This document shows positions 39,281-52,336 of a stretch of DNA of 64,000 nucleotides, piece after piece. The notes below the pieces were generated by a model. That model was not told where the DNA came from. It made no database searches and worked only from the letters and a program-made list of their open reading frames with translations. Positions within the stretch are counted from its first letter, which is position 1, and each line of letters starts with the position of its first letter. A program made the translations under genes and the position numbers. This stretch comes from Phaeovulum vinaykumarii (lineage in GTDB: Bacteria > Pseudomonadota > Alphaproteobacteria > Rhodobacterales > Rhodobacteraceae): the NCBI RefSeq assembly GCF_900156695.1, contig NZ_FTOM01000002.1, forward strand, positions 62,001-126,000, in the 5' to 3' direction.

Positions 39281-40420
39281 ATGAAACCCACCACCGAAGA
39301 CGAGCTGGCCGAGGCCATCGCCACCGCCCGGGGCCCCCTGGCCATCCGCGGCGGCGGCACCCGGCCCGTGGGCGTGCCCACGGCGGGGGCGCAGGTGCTC
39401 GACACCACCGGCCTTGCCGGCGTCACGCTCTATGAACCCGCCGCACTGACGCTGGTGGTGCGCGCGGGCACACCCCTGTCCGAAGTCACCGCCCTTCTGG
39501 CCGCCGAGGGCCAGCGCCTGCCCTTCGAGCCCCCGGACTGGGGCGCGGCGCTCGGCGCGCCCGGCGGCTCGCGCATCGGCGGCGTGGTGGCGGCCAATGC
39601 CTCGGGTCCGGCACGGGTCGCGCTGGGGGCGTGCCGCGACGCGCTGATCGGGGTGCGTTTCGTCGATGGCACGGGCACCATCGTCAAGAACGGCGGCCGG
39701 GTGATGAAGAATGTCACCGGCTATGACCTGGCCAAGCTGATGGCGGGCAGCTGGGGCACCCTGGGCGTGCTGAGCGAGGTGGCCTTCAAGCTCCTGCCCG
39801 CCGCCCCCGAGACCGCGACGCTGGTCCTGCCCGGCCTGGGCGCAGAGGCGGCAGTGCCGGTCCTGTCGCGCGCGCTGGGCGCGCCGCTCGGGGTCACGGG
39901 CGCGGGCTGGATGCCGGGAACGGGGGCGCTCCTGCGCCTTGAGGGGCGCGGCGCGGGCCTGGCCGAACGGCTGGCCGCGGCGCGCGCGCTTTTCCCCGAT
40001 CACGCGCTCGATCTCGCACCCGACCCCGTAGCCCCCTGGCGCGCGCTGGCCAGCCTGGCGCCGCTTGCGGCCCTGCCGGGCGATCTCTGGCGCATTTCGT
40101 GCCGCCCCTCCGAAGCCCCGGCGATCCTTGCGCGTCTGGGCCTGTCGCGCCTGGGCCTTGCGCGCCCGGGTCTTGCCGCCGGGCCGGCGCAGGCGGCGCC
40201 CGTCCTTCTGGACTGGGGCGGCGGCCTGATCTGGGCGCGCCTGCCCGAAGGCTGCGATGCGCGCGCGCTGGCCGCCCCCTTTGCCGGCCATGCAACGCGT
40301 TTCCTGCCCGCGGGGCCTGGCGCCTTTGCGCCCGAACCCGCCCCCGTCGCGGCGTTGTCGTGCGGGCTGCGGGCGCGCTTTGACCCGCAGGGCCGCCTCA
40401 ACCCCGGCCGGATGGGCTGA
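39281..40420 (+). CDS. glcE: Glycolate oxidase subunit GlcE (FAD-binding)
   Basis: The 379-aa second flavin-type subunit of glycolate oxidase. It keeps the PCMH fold (AIRGGGTRPVGVP, LVVRAGTPLSEVTALLAAEG, RIGGVVAANASGPARVALG, KNVTGYDLAKLMAGSWGTLG) but is shorter than GlcD, as usual. It starts 103 nt after glcD; this gap holds a small hairpin (39200-39217, GGAGGGC / GCCCTCC) and no obvious gene. Confidence 0.93.
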   Translation: MKPTTEDELAEAIATARGPLAIRGGGTRPVGVPTAGAQVLDTTGLAGVTLYEPAALTLVVRAGTPLSEVTALLAAEGQRLPFEPPDWGAALGAPGGSRIGGVVAANASGPARVALGACRDALIGVRFVDGTGTIVKNGGRVMKNVTGYDLAKLMAGSWGTLGVLSEVAFKLLPAAPETATLVLPGLGAEAAVPVLSRALGAPLGVTGAGWMPGTGALLRLEGRGAGLAERLAAARALFPDHALDLAPDPVAPWRALASLAPLAALPGDLWRISCRPSEAPAILARLGLSRLGLARPGLAAGPAQAAPVLLDWGGGLIWARLPEGCDARALAAPFAGHATRFLPAGPGAFAPEPAPVAALSCGLRARFDPQGRLNPGRMG

Positions 40421-40503
40421 TGCGCCGCCCGGCCTTCCCCCTGGACGCGGCCCGATCCCGCTGCCACCCTCCCTTGCACTGAGCCACGGGGCATACGCGC
40501 GAC

Positions 40504-41766
40504 ATGCAGACCACCTTCACCCCCGAGCAGCTGGCCGATCCGGCCATCGCCCAGGCCAACCGCATCCTGCGGGCCTGCGTGCATTGCGGGTTCTGCACGG
40601 CCACCTGCCCCAGCTATCAGGTGCTGGGCGACGAACTCGACAGCCCGCGCGGGCGCATCTACCTGATCAAGGAAATGCTCGAGAGCGGCCGCCCCGCGGA
40701 TGCCCGCATCGTGCGCCATCTCGACCGCTGCCTGGGCTGTCTGGCCTGCATGACCACCTGCCCCTCGGGGGTGGATTACATGCACCTTCTCGACCATGCC
40801 CGCGCCCATGCCGAGGCCACTTTCCGCCGCCCCTGGCATGACCGGCTGATGCGCGCGGTCCTGGCGCGGGTGCTGACCCATCCGGCGCTGATGCGGGGCG
40901 CGCTGCGGGTGGCGCGGGTGGTGCGCCCGCTGGGCGCCTGGCTGCCCGATGCCCGGTTGCGCGCGATGCTGGATCTGGCGCCGGCGCATCTGCCCGCGGC
41001 CCAGCCCGTGACCGAACCCGACCCGCCCGCGCCGAAACTGCGCGTGGCGCTTCTGCCCGGCTGTGCGCAGAAGGTGATGGACCCGGGCATCCATGCCTCG
41101 GCCACGCGGCTTCTGCGCCGCCTGGGCGCCGAGGTGGTCGAGCCCGCCCGCTTCGGCTGCTGCGGTGCGCTCGAACATCACATGGGCCGCACGGACGGCG
41201 CGATGGCCAGGGCCCGCGCCACGCTGGCCGCGATCCGCGACCTGGGCCCGCTCGATGCGATCGTGGTCACCACCTCGGGCTGCGGCACCACGCTCAAGGA
41301 TTACGGGCATCTCTTCGCCGGCACCCCCGAGGCCGAGGCCGCCGCCGAGATCGCCGCGCGCAGCCGCGACATCACCGAGGTGCTGGAGGGGCTCGACTTT
41401 CCCGAGTGCCCCGACCGCGGGCTGGTCGTGGCCTATCACGCGGCCTGTTCGCTGCAACACGGCCAGAAGGTGACGGCGGCGCCCAAGGCGCTGCTGAAAC
41501 GGGCGGGATTTGCGCTGCGCGATCCCGTCGATCCGCATCTGTGCTGCGGCTCGGCGGGCACCTACAACGTGTTGCAACCCGCCATCGCCGGCGAACTGGG
41601 CCAGCGCAAGCGCGCCAGCCTTACCGCGACCGGGGCCGATCTGATTGCCGCGGGCAACATCGGCTGCATGGTCCAGATCGGCAAGGATTGCGCGCTGCCG
41701 GTGGTGCATACGGTCGAGCTTCTGGACTGGGCGACGGGCGGGCCGCGGCCCGCTGCGCTGGGATAG
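40504..41766 (+). CDS. glcF: Glycolate oxidase iron-sulfur subunit GlcF
   Basis: The 420-aa electron-transfer subunit. Two 4Fe-4S ferredoxin sites are complete: Cys25, 28, 31, 35 (CVHCGFCTATCP) and Cys76, 79, 82, 86 (CLGCLACMTTCP). Two CCG domains follow, with FGCCGALEHHMG (about 219) and DPHLCCGSAGTYN (about 345). These bind further metal or hemes in relatives. It completes glcDEF. The next gene is 80 nt downstream. Confidence 0.95.
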   Translation: MQTTFTPEQLADPAIAQANRILRACVHCGFCTATCPSYQVLGDELDSPRGRIYLIKEMLESGRPADARIVRHLDRCLGCLACMTTCPSGVDYMHLLDHARAHAEATFRRPWHDRLMRAVLARVLTHPALMRGALRVARVVRPLGAWLPDARLRAMLDLAPAHLPAAQPVTEPDPPAPKLRVALLPGCAQKVMDPGIHASATRLLRRLGAEVVEPARFGCCGALEHHMGRTDGAMARARATLAAIRDLGPLDAIVVTTSGCGTTLKDYGHLFAGTPEAEAAAEIAARSRDITEVLEGLDFPECPDRGLVVAYHAACSLQHGQKVTAAPKALLKRAGFALRDPVDPHLCCGSAGTYNVLQPAIAGELGQRKRASLTATGADLIAAGNIGCMVQIGKDCALPVVHTVELLDWATGGPRPAALG

Positions 41767-41846
41767 CGCGCGCGGCGCCGCACGGCCTTGATCGCGCCCG
41801 ATTTGCCCGCCATGGTGGCGCCGACCTCGACCTGATCGGCCCGTTC

Positions 41847-42641
41847 ATGCTGTCCCTGCGCTTTCGCCTTCTTCTGCTGCCCGCCCTTCTGGGCGCGCTG
41901 GCGCTGATGTCATGGGGGCAGGGCGCGCGGGCCGAAAGCGGTCTGCGCCCGCTTCTGACCGGGGACCAGTCCCGCGGCTGGGAGGCCGTCGGCCGGCTGG
42001 ATCTGGGGCCGGACGCCTTCTGCACCGGCGCGCTGATCGCCCCCGACCTGGTGCTGACGGCGGCGCATTGCCTGTTCGCCCGTGACGGCGGCCGGATGAT
42101 CGACCCGGCCGAGATCCGCTTTTCCGCCGGTCTGCGCAACGGGCGCGCGGTGGCCTATCGCGGGGCGCGCCGCGTCGTCGTGCATCCGCGCTATGACTAT
42201 GCCCAGGCCGACCGGCTGGACCGCGTGGCCTGGGACGTGGCGCTGGTCGAGCTGGATCGCCCGATCCGCCTGCCCTCCATCCATCCCTTCGCGCTCGATC
42301 CCGCGCCGCAGATGGGCGAGGAGGTCGGCGTGGTCTCCTATGCCCGCGACCGCGCCGAGGCGCCCTCGCTCCAGGAGGTCTGCTCGATCCTGGGGCGCGA
42401 CCACCAGGTGGTGCTGATGTCCTGTTCGGCGGAATTCGGGGCCTCGGGGGCGCCGGTCTTCGTGCTGCGCCAGGGCGCGCCGCATATCGTTTCGGTGGTG
42501 TCGGCCAAGACCGAGATGGGCGGCCGGCCGCTGTCGCTGGGCACCACGGTCGAGACGGTGGCGGCGCTGAAGGCGGCGCTGGATGCCGGCGAGGGCGGCC
42601 AGATCCGCGCCGGCGCCGGGGCCAAGTTCCTGCGCCCCTGA
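41847..42641 (+). CDS. Secreted trypsin-like serine protease
   Basis: The 264-aa precursor has a signal peptide (about 1-29, ending GARAE) and a chymotrypsin fold. The apparent triad is His74 (TAAHC), Asp130 (WDVALVELD) and Ser200 in FGASGAPVF. The usual GDSGGP around the nucleophile is here GASGAP, so the Asp of specificity and oxyanion-loop geometry differ; similar variants occur in trypsin_2-type proteins of alphaproteobacteria. Cys residues 59/75 and 179/193 could pair. It likely acts in the periplasm or outside. Confidence 0.85.
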   Translation: MLSLRFRLLLLPALLGALALMSWGQGARAESGLRPLLTGDQSRGWEAVGRLDLGPDAFCTGALIAPDLVLTAAHCLFARDGGRMIDPAEIRFSAGLRNGRAVAYRGARRVVVHPRYDYAQADRLDRVAWDVALVELDRPIRLPSIHPFALDPAPQMGEEVGVVSYARDRAEAPSLQEVCSILGRDHQVVLMSCSAEFGASGAPVFVLRQGAPHIVSVVSAKTEMGGRPLSLGTTVETVAALKAALDAGEGGQIRAGAGAKFLRP

Positions 42642-42669
42642 CCGCCCCCGACCTGCGCCGGCCCTGGGT

Positions 42670-42697
42670 CTTGAAACCCGTTTCGCAATGCCCAGAT
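42670..42697 (+). promoter_or_regulatory. Heat-shock (RpoH) promoter of hsp20
   Basis: CTTGAA (42670-42675) and CCCAGAT (42691-42697) are 15 bp apart. This fits the sigma-32 pattern CTTGAA / CCCCATNT. It lies about 95 nt before the hsp20 start. Confidence 0.7.
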
Positions 42698-42790
42698 CAG
42701 GGGGGTCGCGGTGCCATGACGGGCCGCGACGGCAAGCGCCCGGCCCCGGACGGGGCGGGCAGAGATCATCGCTCAAGAGAGGATGTCCCC

Positions 42791-43279
42791 ATGCGAACCT
42801 TTGACTTTTCGCCCCTTTATCGTGCCACCATCGGCTTTGACCGCGTTGCCGATCTGATGGATCGTGCGCTGGCCGCCGATATCAGCCAGCCCAGCTATCC
42901 GCCCTACAACATCGAGAAGACGGGCGATGACGCCTATCGTATTTCGATCGCGGTGGCGGGCTTTGCCTCGGACGAGCTGAACGTCGAGATGCGCGATGGC
43001 GCGCTGATCATCTCGGCCCGCAAGGCGGTCGAGGAAGGGGAACGCACCTATCTGCATCGCGGGATCGCCACCCGCGCCTTCGAGCGCCGCTTTGCGCTGG
43101 CCGACCATGTGAAGGTCACCGGCGCGACGCATCTGGACGGGATGCTGCATGTCGATCTGGTGCGCGAAGTGCCCGAGGCGCTGAAGCCCCGCCGCATCGA
43201 GATCGCCGGGCCTGCCCGCGCGGAAACCCGCGTCAAGGCCGGCGCGATCGACAAGGTGGAAGAGGCCGTCGAGGCCTGA
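42791..43279 (+). CDS. Small heat-shock protein (Hsp20/IbpA type)
   Basis: A 162-aa ATP-independent holdase that binds unfolding proteins. The alpha-crystallin domain (about 37-130) contains YPPYNIEKTGDDAYRISIAV, ELNVEMRDGALIISA and FERRFALADHVKV; the IxI-like tail is replaced by a charged end. The start at 42791 has an AGAGGA box. A sigma-32-like promoter precedes it, and a strong bidirectional terminator follows. Confidence 0.93.
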   Translation: MRTFDFSPLYRATIGFDRVADLMDRALAADISQPSYPPYNIEKTGDDAYRISIAVAGFASDELNVEMRDGALIISARKAVEEGERTYLHRGIATRAFERRFALADHVKVTGATHLDGMLHVDLVREVPEALKPRRIEIAGPARAETRVKAGAIDKVEEAVEA

Positions 43280-43360
43280 GGTTCCTGGCTGTAAGGGCCT
43301 GCCGGGGCAACCCGGCCGGCCCCCCATCACACACACAGACCGCGGCCCGCGACGATGGGC

Positions 43361-43411
43361 CGGACATGGAAAAGGCCGCCCCGTGACAGGGCGGCCTTTC
43401 CATATGTCCGG
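43361..43411. terminator. Large bidirectional terminator between hsp20 and carB
   Basis: The core stem AAAGGCCGCCC / GGGCGGCCTTT (43371-43381 and 43389-43399) has a 7-nt loop and is extended by CGGACAT / ATGTCCG with a small bulge. The genes converge on it. Confidence 0.85.
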
Positions 43412-43425
43412 TCCGGCGGGCCGGA

Positions 43426-46758
<3,333 letters not shown>

Positions 46759-46996
46759 CGGTGGACCCCTTCGCTAGATTCGCGGCAGCACAATGGGCGG
46801 GGTCCGGTTGGCCCCGCGCAAATTGATGGGGGTTATAGACCCGCGGGCCGGGCGTGCAAGCCTTCAAATGGGCCGCCCGCGAAATGTGCCGCCCGGCGCC
46901 CTTTGCACGGGGCCGCGCCCGGCGCGACCTTGACTTTCGCGCCCCTGCGCGGTTGAAGCGGCGGAACGCTTTATGCCTCGCAAGAAGGGGAGAACC

Positions 46997-48964
46997 ATGC
47001 ACGCCTTCCGCAGCCACACCTGTGCGGCGCTGAACAAGGACCACGCCGGTCAGAATGTCCGCCTTGCGGGCTGGGTGCACCGGGTGCGCGACCACGGGGG
47101 GGTGCTGTTCATCGACCTGCGCGATCATTACGGCATCACCCAGGTGCTGTGCGACGGCGACAGCCCCGCCTTTGCCGCGCTGGAGAAGGTGCGCGCCGAA
47201 TGGGTGATCCGCATCGACGGCACCGTGAAGCTGCGCGCGCCCGATCTGGTCAACCCCAAGATCCCGACCGGCGAGATCGAGGTCTATGTCCGCGACCTCG
47301 AGGTTCTGGGCGCGGTCGAGGGCGACCTGCCGCTGCCGGTCTTCGGCGAGCAGGATTATCCCGAGGAAACCCGCCTGACCTATCGCTTCCTCGACCTGCG
47401 CCGCGAGGGGCTGCATCAGAACATGATGCTGCGCTCGAACGTGGTGCGCAGCCTGCGCAACCGCATGTGGGACGCGGGCTTCAACGAATATCAGACGCCG
47501 ATCATCACCGCCTCCTCGCCCGAGGGGGCGCGTGACTTCCTGGTGCCCTCGCGGCTGCATCCGGGCAAGTTCTACGCGCTGCCGCAGGCGCCCCAGCAGT
47601 TCAAGCAGCTGATCATGGTGGCGGGCTTCGACCGCTATTTCCAGATCGCGCCCTGCTTCCGCGACGAAGATCCGCGCGCCGACCGCTCGCCCACCGACTT
47701 CTACCAGCTCGACGTCGAGATGAGCTTCGTCGAGCAGGAGGATGTCTTTGCCGCCGTCCAGCCGGTGATCCAGGGCCTGTTCGAGGAATTCGGCAATGGC
47801 CGCAAGGTCGACGCGGACTGGCCCCGCATCGCCTATCGTGACGCCATGCTGTGGTATGGCTCGGACAAGCCCGACCTGCGCAACCCGATCAAGATGGCCG
47901 ATGTCTCGGAGCATTTCCGCGGCTCGGGCTTTGCCATCTTCGCCAAGCTCCTCGAGACCGAGGGCACCGAGATCCGCGCCATCCCCGCCCCCACGGGCGG
48001 AAGCCGCAAGTTCTGCGACCGGATGAACGCCTTTGCCCAGGCCAACGGCCTGCCCGGCATGGGCTATATCTTCTGGCGGCCTAAGGGCGCGGAAGCCAAA
48101 GAGCGAAAGTGGACTGAGGCGGTACGCTTCGCACTATTCGGTGAAACGCCTAGTGCGGCCGCTCGACTGTTGACTGAGGGAATGAAAGAAGCAGAAGACG
48201 CCAAGATTGCCGAACAAATCGCGGAGTTGCTGAAACTCGGCGAAGTTGAGCGCGCCCGCAATCTTATGAATGGCGCTTTCGGGGACATCGAACCCGCGGG
48301 CCCGATCGCCAAGGCGCTGGGGCCGGAGCGCACCGAGGCGATCCGCGTGCAGATGGGCCTGGGCGAGGGCGACGCGGTGTTCTTCCTTGGCGGCAAGGCC
48401 GAGCAATTCGAAGCCGTTGCCGGCCGCGCGCGCAACGAGATCGGGCGCGAGCTGGGTCTGACCGAGACCGATACCTTCCGCTTCTGCTGGATCGTCGATT
48501 TCCCGATGTACGAGAAGGACGACGAGGGCAAGATCGACTTCAGCCACAACCCCTTCTCGATGCCGCAGGGCGGGATGGAGGCGCTGATGGGCGATCCGCT
48601 CGAGGTGCTGGGCTATCAATATGACCTGGCCTGCAACGGCTACGAGCTGGTGTCGGGCGCGATCCGGAACCACAAGCTCGACATCATGTTCAAGGCGTTC
48701 GAGCTGGCGGGCTATCCCCCCGAGGAGGTCGAGAAACGCTTTGGCGGCATGGTCAAGGCGTTCCGCTATGGCGCGCCGCCCCACGGCGGCTGCGCGGCCG
48801 GGATCGACCGGATCGTGATGCTTCTGGCCGACACGGCCAACATCCGCGAGGTCATCATGTTCCCGATGAACCAGCAGGCCAGCGACCTGATGATGGGCGC
48901 GCCCTCCGAGCCCACCAACGAACAGCTGCGCGAACTGGGCCTGCGGGTGATCCCGAAGGAATGA
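46997..48964 (+). CDS. aspS: Aspartyl-tRNA synthetase with an internal insertion
   Basis: This class II enzyme charges tRNA-Asp (and tRNA-Asn in non-discriminating forms). Domains in order: N-terminal OB-fold (1-105), class II core with motif 2 [20 protein letters not shown] (about 219-238), GAD domain, and motif 3 [15 protein letters not shown] near the end. At 655 aa it is about 65 longer than the usual 590. The excess is a single stretch at residues 365-432 (DNA about 48090-48292), between FWRPKGAEA and [14 protein letters not shown] in the GAD domain. That stretch is helical, charged, and coded with CTA, TTG, GTA, AGT, CGA and GGA codons that are otherwise rare here; hand counting gives about 55% GC over 200 bp. 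It is in frame, so the enzyme may still work. A TTGACT at about 46930 is a possible -35 element. Confidence 0.95.
   Translation: MHAFRSHTCAALNKDHAGQNVRLAGWVHRVRDHGGVLFIDLRDHYGITQVLCDGDSPAFAALEKVRAEWVIRIDGTVKLRAPDLVNPKIPTGEIEVYVRDLEVLGAVEGDLPLPVFGEQDYPEETRLTYRFLDLRREGLHQNMMLRSNVVRSLRNRMWDAGFNEYQTPIITASSPEGARDFLVPSRLHPGKFYALPQAPQQFKQLIMVAGFDRYFQIAPCFRDEDPRADRSPTDFYQLDVEMSFVEQEDVFAAVQPVIQGLFEEFGNGRKVDADWPRIAYRDAMLWYGSDKPDLRNPIKMADVSEHFRGSGFAIFAKLLETEGTEIRAIPAPTGGSRKFCDRMNAFAQANGLPGMGYIFWRPKGAEAKERKWTEAVRFALFGETPSAAARLLTEGMKEAEDAKIAEQIAELLKLGEVERARNLMNGAFGDIEPAGPIAKALGPERTEAIRVQMGLGEGDAVFFLGGKAEQFEAVAGRARNEIGRELGLTETDTFRFCWIVDFPMYEKDDEGKIDFSHNPFSMPQGGMEALMGDPLEVLGYQYDLACNGYELVSGAIRNHKLDIMFKAFELAGYPPEEVEKRFGGMVKAFRYGAPPHGGCAAGIDRIVMLLADTANIREVIMFPMNQQASDLMMGAPSEPTNEQLRELGLRVIPKE
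48090..48292 (+). mobile_element. In-frame foreign insertion inside aspS
   Basis: This is the low-GC block with atypical codons described under aspS. It adds about 65 residues ([62 protein letters not shown]). No transposase, no clear target duplication and no intein motifs are visible; only short GGCGC words occur at both edges. Origin and mechanism are unknown, so the mobile-element label is an inference. Confidence 0.5.
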
Positions 48965-49048
48965 GGCGGGGTGGGCGGGCGCGCTCTCGGGCGCGCCTGC
49001 TGTGCCGCGAAGCAGGGCCTCACGAAACAGGGCGCTTACGCCATGAAG

Positions 49049-49076
49049 AAGGGGCCGCGGATCGCCGCGGCCCCTT
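49049..49076. terminator. Bidirectional terminator between aspS and dxs
   Basis: A 12-bp perfect stem (AAGGGGCCGCGG / CCGCGGCCCCTT) with loop ATCG, followed by TCGT on the plus strand, lies between two convergent genes. Confidence 0.8.
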
Positions 49077-49111
49077 TCGTATTCTGTCCCTGGTCGTCCC
49101 CGGTGGGGCGC

Positions 49112-51022
49112 TCAGGCGCGCTTTGCCATTGCCACATCCAGCACGCCCAGAACCTTTTCCTCGATCGCGGCGGCGTTGAGCTGGGCATGGGCATACATCG
49201 CCGAGGGGCTGGCGTGGTTGATGAAGATGTCGGGCAGCACCATCGAACGGTAGCGCAGCCCGCGATCCAGCGCGCCTTCCTCGAACAGCAGATGCGCGAC
49301 ATGGCTGCCAAAGCCGCCCACGGCGCCTTCCTCGATGGTGATCAGCGCCTCGTGTTCGCGGGCCAGGCGCAAGATCAGGTCGCGGTCCAGCGGCTTGGCA
49401 AAGCGGGCATCGGCCACGGTCGGGGTGATGCCGCGCGCCATCAGCGATTCGCGCGCCTCCATCACATGCGACAGGCGGGTGCCAAAGGACAGGATGGCCA
49501 CGCGCGTGCCCTCGGCCACGATGCGGCCCTTGCCGATCTCGAGGATCTCGCCGTGCTCGGGCAGCTCGACGCCGGTGCCTTCGCCGCGCGGATAGCGGAA
49601 GGCGATCGGGCCTTCGTCATAGGCAGTGGCGGTGGCCACCATGTGGCGCAGCTCGGCTTCGTCGGCGGCGGCCATCATCACCATGCCCGGCAGGTTGGTC
49701 AGGAAGCCGATGTCGAAGCTGCCGGCATGGGTGGCGCCGTCCTGGCCGACCAGACCCGCGCGGTCGATGGCAAAGCGCACCGGAAGCTTCTGGATCGCCA
49801 CATCATGCACGATCTGGTCATAGCCGCGTTGCAGGAAGGTCGAATAGATCGCGCAGAAGGGTTTCATCCCCCCCGCGGCCATCCCCGCCGAGAAGGTCAC
49901 CGCATGCTGTTCGGCGATGCCCACGTCGAAGGTGCGGCGCGGAAAGCGCTTGGCAAAGAGATCAAGGCCGGTGCCTTCGGGCATGGCGGCGGTGACCGCC
50001 ACGATCTTGTCGTCGCGCTCGGCCTCGTCGATCAGCGAAGTGGCGAAGACCTTGGTGTAGCTGGGCGCGTTCGAGGGCGCCTTGATCTGCTGGCCGGTCG
50101 CCGGGTCAAAGCGCGCGGTGGCGTGGCGGCGGTCGGCGGCGCCTTCGGCCGGGGCGAAGCCCTTGCCCTTCTTGGTTACCACATGGATCAGCGTCGGGCC
50201 GGTGGCGCGCGATTTCAGCATGCGGAACAGCGGCAGCAGCTGTTCCATGTCATGGCCATCGACCGGGCCGACATAGTTGAAGCCCAGCTCCTCGAAGAGG
50301 GTGCCGCCGACGGCCATGCCCTTGAGCATCTCCTTGGCGCGGCGCGCGCCTTCCTGGAAGGGTTCGGGCAAGAGACCCACCGCGCCCTTGGCCGCGGCGC
50401 GCAGATCCTGGAACGGCGCGCCGGTATAGAGGCGCGTCAGATAGGACGACAGCGCCCCCACCGGCGGCGAGATCGACATCTCGTTGTCGTTGAGCACGAC
50501 GAAGACGCGCTTGCCCAGGTGGCCGGCGTGGTTCAGCGCCTCGAAGGCCATGCCGCCGGTCATCGCGCCGTCACCGATCACGGCGATGGCATCGCCCGGA
50601 TCGCCGCCCAGCTCGCGCGCCATCGAAAAGCCCACGGCCGCCGAGATCGAGGTCGAGGAATGGCCCGCGCCGAAGGGGTCATAGCTGCTTTCGGTGCGCT
50701 TGGTGAAGCCCGACAGCCCGCCCTCCATGCGCAAGGTGCGGATGCGGTCGCGCCGGCCGGTCAGGATCTTGTGCGGATAGCACTGGTGACCCACGTCCCA
50801 GATGATCTTGTCGCGCGGCGTGTCGAACACCGCATGCAGCGCCACGGTCAGTTCCACCACGCCCAGGCCCGCGCCCAGGTGCCCGCCGGTCTCGGATACC
50901 GCCGAGATCGTTTCCTCGCGCAATTCATGGGCAAGCTGGGCAAGCTCCCTGTCGGACAGGGTCTTCATGTCGGTGGGCAGGTTCACCCGATCAAGCGTCG
51001 GGGTCTGCGGGCGAGCGGACAT
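49112..51022 (-). CDS. dxs: 1-deoxy-D-xylulose-5-phosphate synthase
   Basis: This TPP enzyme condenses pyruvate with glyceraldehyde-3-phosphate, the first and flux-controlling step of the MEP isoprenoid pathway; its product also feeds thiamine and pyridoxal synthesis. The 636-aa protein has [18 protein letters not shown], the TPP motif [18 protein letters not shown], and the transketolase pyrimidine-domain block [18 protein letters not shown]. The start at 51022 has a GGAGGA box. It is the last gene of xseB-ispA-dxs; the isoprenoid neighbours confirm its role. Confidence 0.97.
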   Translation of the reverse strand: MSARPQTPTLDRVNLPTDMKTLSDRELAQLAHELREETISAVSETGGHLGAGLGVVELTVALHAVFDTPRDKIIWDVGHQCYPHKILTGRRDRIRTLRMEGGLSGFTKRTESSYDPFGAGHSSTSISAAVGFSMARELGGDPGDAIAVIGDGAMTGGMAFEALNHAGHLGKRVFVVLNDNEMSISPPVGALSSYLTRLYTGAPFQDLRAAAKGAVGLLPEPFQEGARRAKEMLKGMAVGGTLFEELGFNYVGPVDGHDMEQLLPLFRMLKSRATGPTLIHVVTKKGKGFAPAEGAADRRHATARFDPATGQQIKAPSNAPSYTKVFATSLIDEAERDDKIVAVTAAMPEGTGLDLFAKRFPRRTFDVGIAEQHAVTFSAGMAAGGMKPFCAIYSTFLQRGYDQIVHDVAIQKLPVRFAIDRAGLVGQDGATHAGSFDIGFLTNLPGMVMMAAADEAELRHMVATATAYDEGPIAFRYPRGEGTGVELPEHGEILEIGKGRIVAEGTRVAILSFGTRLSHVMEARESLMARGITPTVADARFAKPLDRDLILRLAREHEALITIEEGAVGGFGSHVAHLLFEEGALDRGLRYRSMVLPDIFINHASPSAMYAHAQLNAAAIEEKVLGVLDVAMAKRA

Positions 51023-51041
51023 GGGGTGTCCTCCGGCTGGG

Positions 51042-51908
51042 TCAGTTCTTTCTAGCGATAACGAAGCGGGCTGCGGCTCGCAAGTTGTCCGCTGTCGCAC
51101 CATAGGGTTCGAGCGCGTCGCAGGCCTCGTGCACCAGTTCGGCCGCGCGCGCCTGCGCCCCCTCGAGGCCCAGCAGCGACACGAAGGTCGCCTTGCCGGC
51201 ATCGGCATCCTTGCCGACGCGCTTGCCGGTCACTTCCTCGTCGCCGGTCTCGTCCAGGATGTCGTCGGCGATCTGGAACGCCAGGCCCAGCGCCTGGGCA
51301 TAGCGGCGCAGCGGCGCGCGGTCGGCTCCGGCCAGGATCGCGCCGGCTTCGGCGGCAAAGACGATCAGCGCGCCGGTCTTGCCGGCCTGAAGCGCGGTGA
51401 TCTCCTCAAGGGTCAGCGGCCGGCCGGCGCTTTCGGCGGCAATGTCGAGCGCCTGGCCATGCACCATCCCTTCGACGCCCGAGGCCCGCGCCAGCGCCGC
51501 GACCAGTTCGATGCGCCGCTCGGCCGGGCCCATCGCCGGGTCGCAGCACAGCTCGAAGGCCAGCGTCTGGAGCGCGTCGCCCGCCAGAACCGCGGTCACC
51601 TCGTCCCATTTGACATGGACGGTGGGCTGGCCGCGGCGCAGGTCGTCGTCATCCATGCAGGGCATGTCGTCATGGACCAGCGAATAGGCATGCAGCGCCT
51701 CGATCGCGGCGGCGGCCGACATCGCCTGGGCATCCGCCAGCCCGTGCACCCGTGCCCCTTCCAGTACCAGGAAGGCGCGCAGCCGCTTGCCGCCCTGGCA
51801 GGCATAGCGCATGGCCTCGGTCAGGGGCGTCTCGGGGCGGTTGGCCAGGCTTGCGTCCAGCGCGGCCTGCACGGCGCGCTGCACCTCGGTCAGACGGGTC
51901 TCAAACAT
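51042..51908 (-). CDS. ispA: Polyprenyl (farnesyl/geranyl) diphosphate synthase
   Basis: This enzyme extends dimethylallyl diphosphate with isopentenyl diphosphate to farnesyl (or geranylgeranyl) diphosphate for quinones, undecaprenol and carotenoids. The 288-aa all-helical protein has the first Asp-rich motif [14 protein letters not shown] (about 88-101) and the second DDILDETGD (about 228). The start directly abuts the xseB stop with no gap, and dxs begins 19 nt after its end. Confidence 0.94.
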   Translation of the reverse strand: MFETRLTEVQRAVQAALDASLANRPETPLTEAMRYACQGGKRLRAFLVLEGARVHGLADAQAMSAAAAIEALHAYSLVHDDMPCMDDDDLRRGQPTVHVKWDEVTAVLAGDALQTLAFELCCDPAMGPAERRIELVAALARASGVEGMVHGQALDIAAESAGRPLTLEEITALQAGKTGALIVFAAEAGAILAGADRAPLRRYAQALGLAFQIADDILDETGDEEVTGKRVGKDADAGKATFVSLLGLEGAQARAAELVHEACDALEPYGATADNLRAAARFVIARKN

Positions 51909-52145
51909 TCACTGCCCTTCCAGCGGCTGCGTCGAGACGGCTTCGCCGGTCTCGCTCAGGGTGATCTTCTCGACGCGATCCTCGGCCGCCTTCAGGAGCT
52001 TGTCGCAATGGCTGCGCAATTGCGCGCCCCGCTCGTAAAGCGCGATGGAGGCCTCGAGCGTCACCTGACCCTGTTCGAGATCGCGGACCACCTTTTCCAG
52101 GGCAGCCATCGCGTCTTCGAAGCTCATCGCGGAGATGTCGTCCAT
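51909..52145 (-). CDS. xseB: Exodeoxyribonuclease VII small subunit
   Basis: The 78-aa subunit assembles on XseA to form the nuclease that degrades single-stranded DNA from both ends. The signature SFEDAMAALEKVVRDLEQGQ (8-27), ASIALYERG and a coiled-coil-like helix are present, and the length is typical. It is first of xseB-ispA-dxs, a standard proteobacterial arrangement; xseA is not in view. Upstream, TATGAT (minus strand, 52226-52231) may be its -10 box, without a clear -35. Confidence 0.93.
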   Translation of the reverse strand: MDDISAMSFEDAMAALEKVVRDLEQGQVTLEASIALYERGAQLRSHCDKLLKAAEDRVEKITLSETGEAVSTQPLEGQ

Positions 52146-52336
52146 GCCACCGTCTTCCCTTCGTCCTCGGATGCCTCGTGCAGCGCCGCGACGGGGGCCG
52201 CGGCGGATGCTGCACGTGCTTCTAGATCATATCCGCCGGCAAGCGTCGAGACTAGCCGACCGCGGCAGCATGCCCCGGCGGTGCCGCACCTCCCGACGCG
52301 GGCCCGCGTGTGGCGCGTGCGTCAGGTGGGGCGCCG

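Noticed and set aside
48090-48292. Intein or group I/II intron in aspS
   Set aside because: Only about 200 bp, no intein splice blocks (Cys/Ser start, HN end), no endonuclease, and a multiple of three that reads through in frame.
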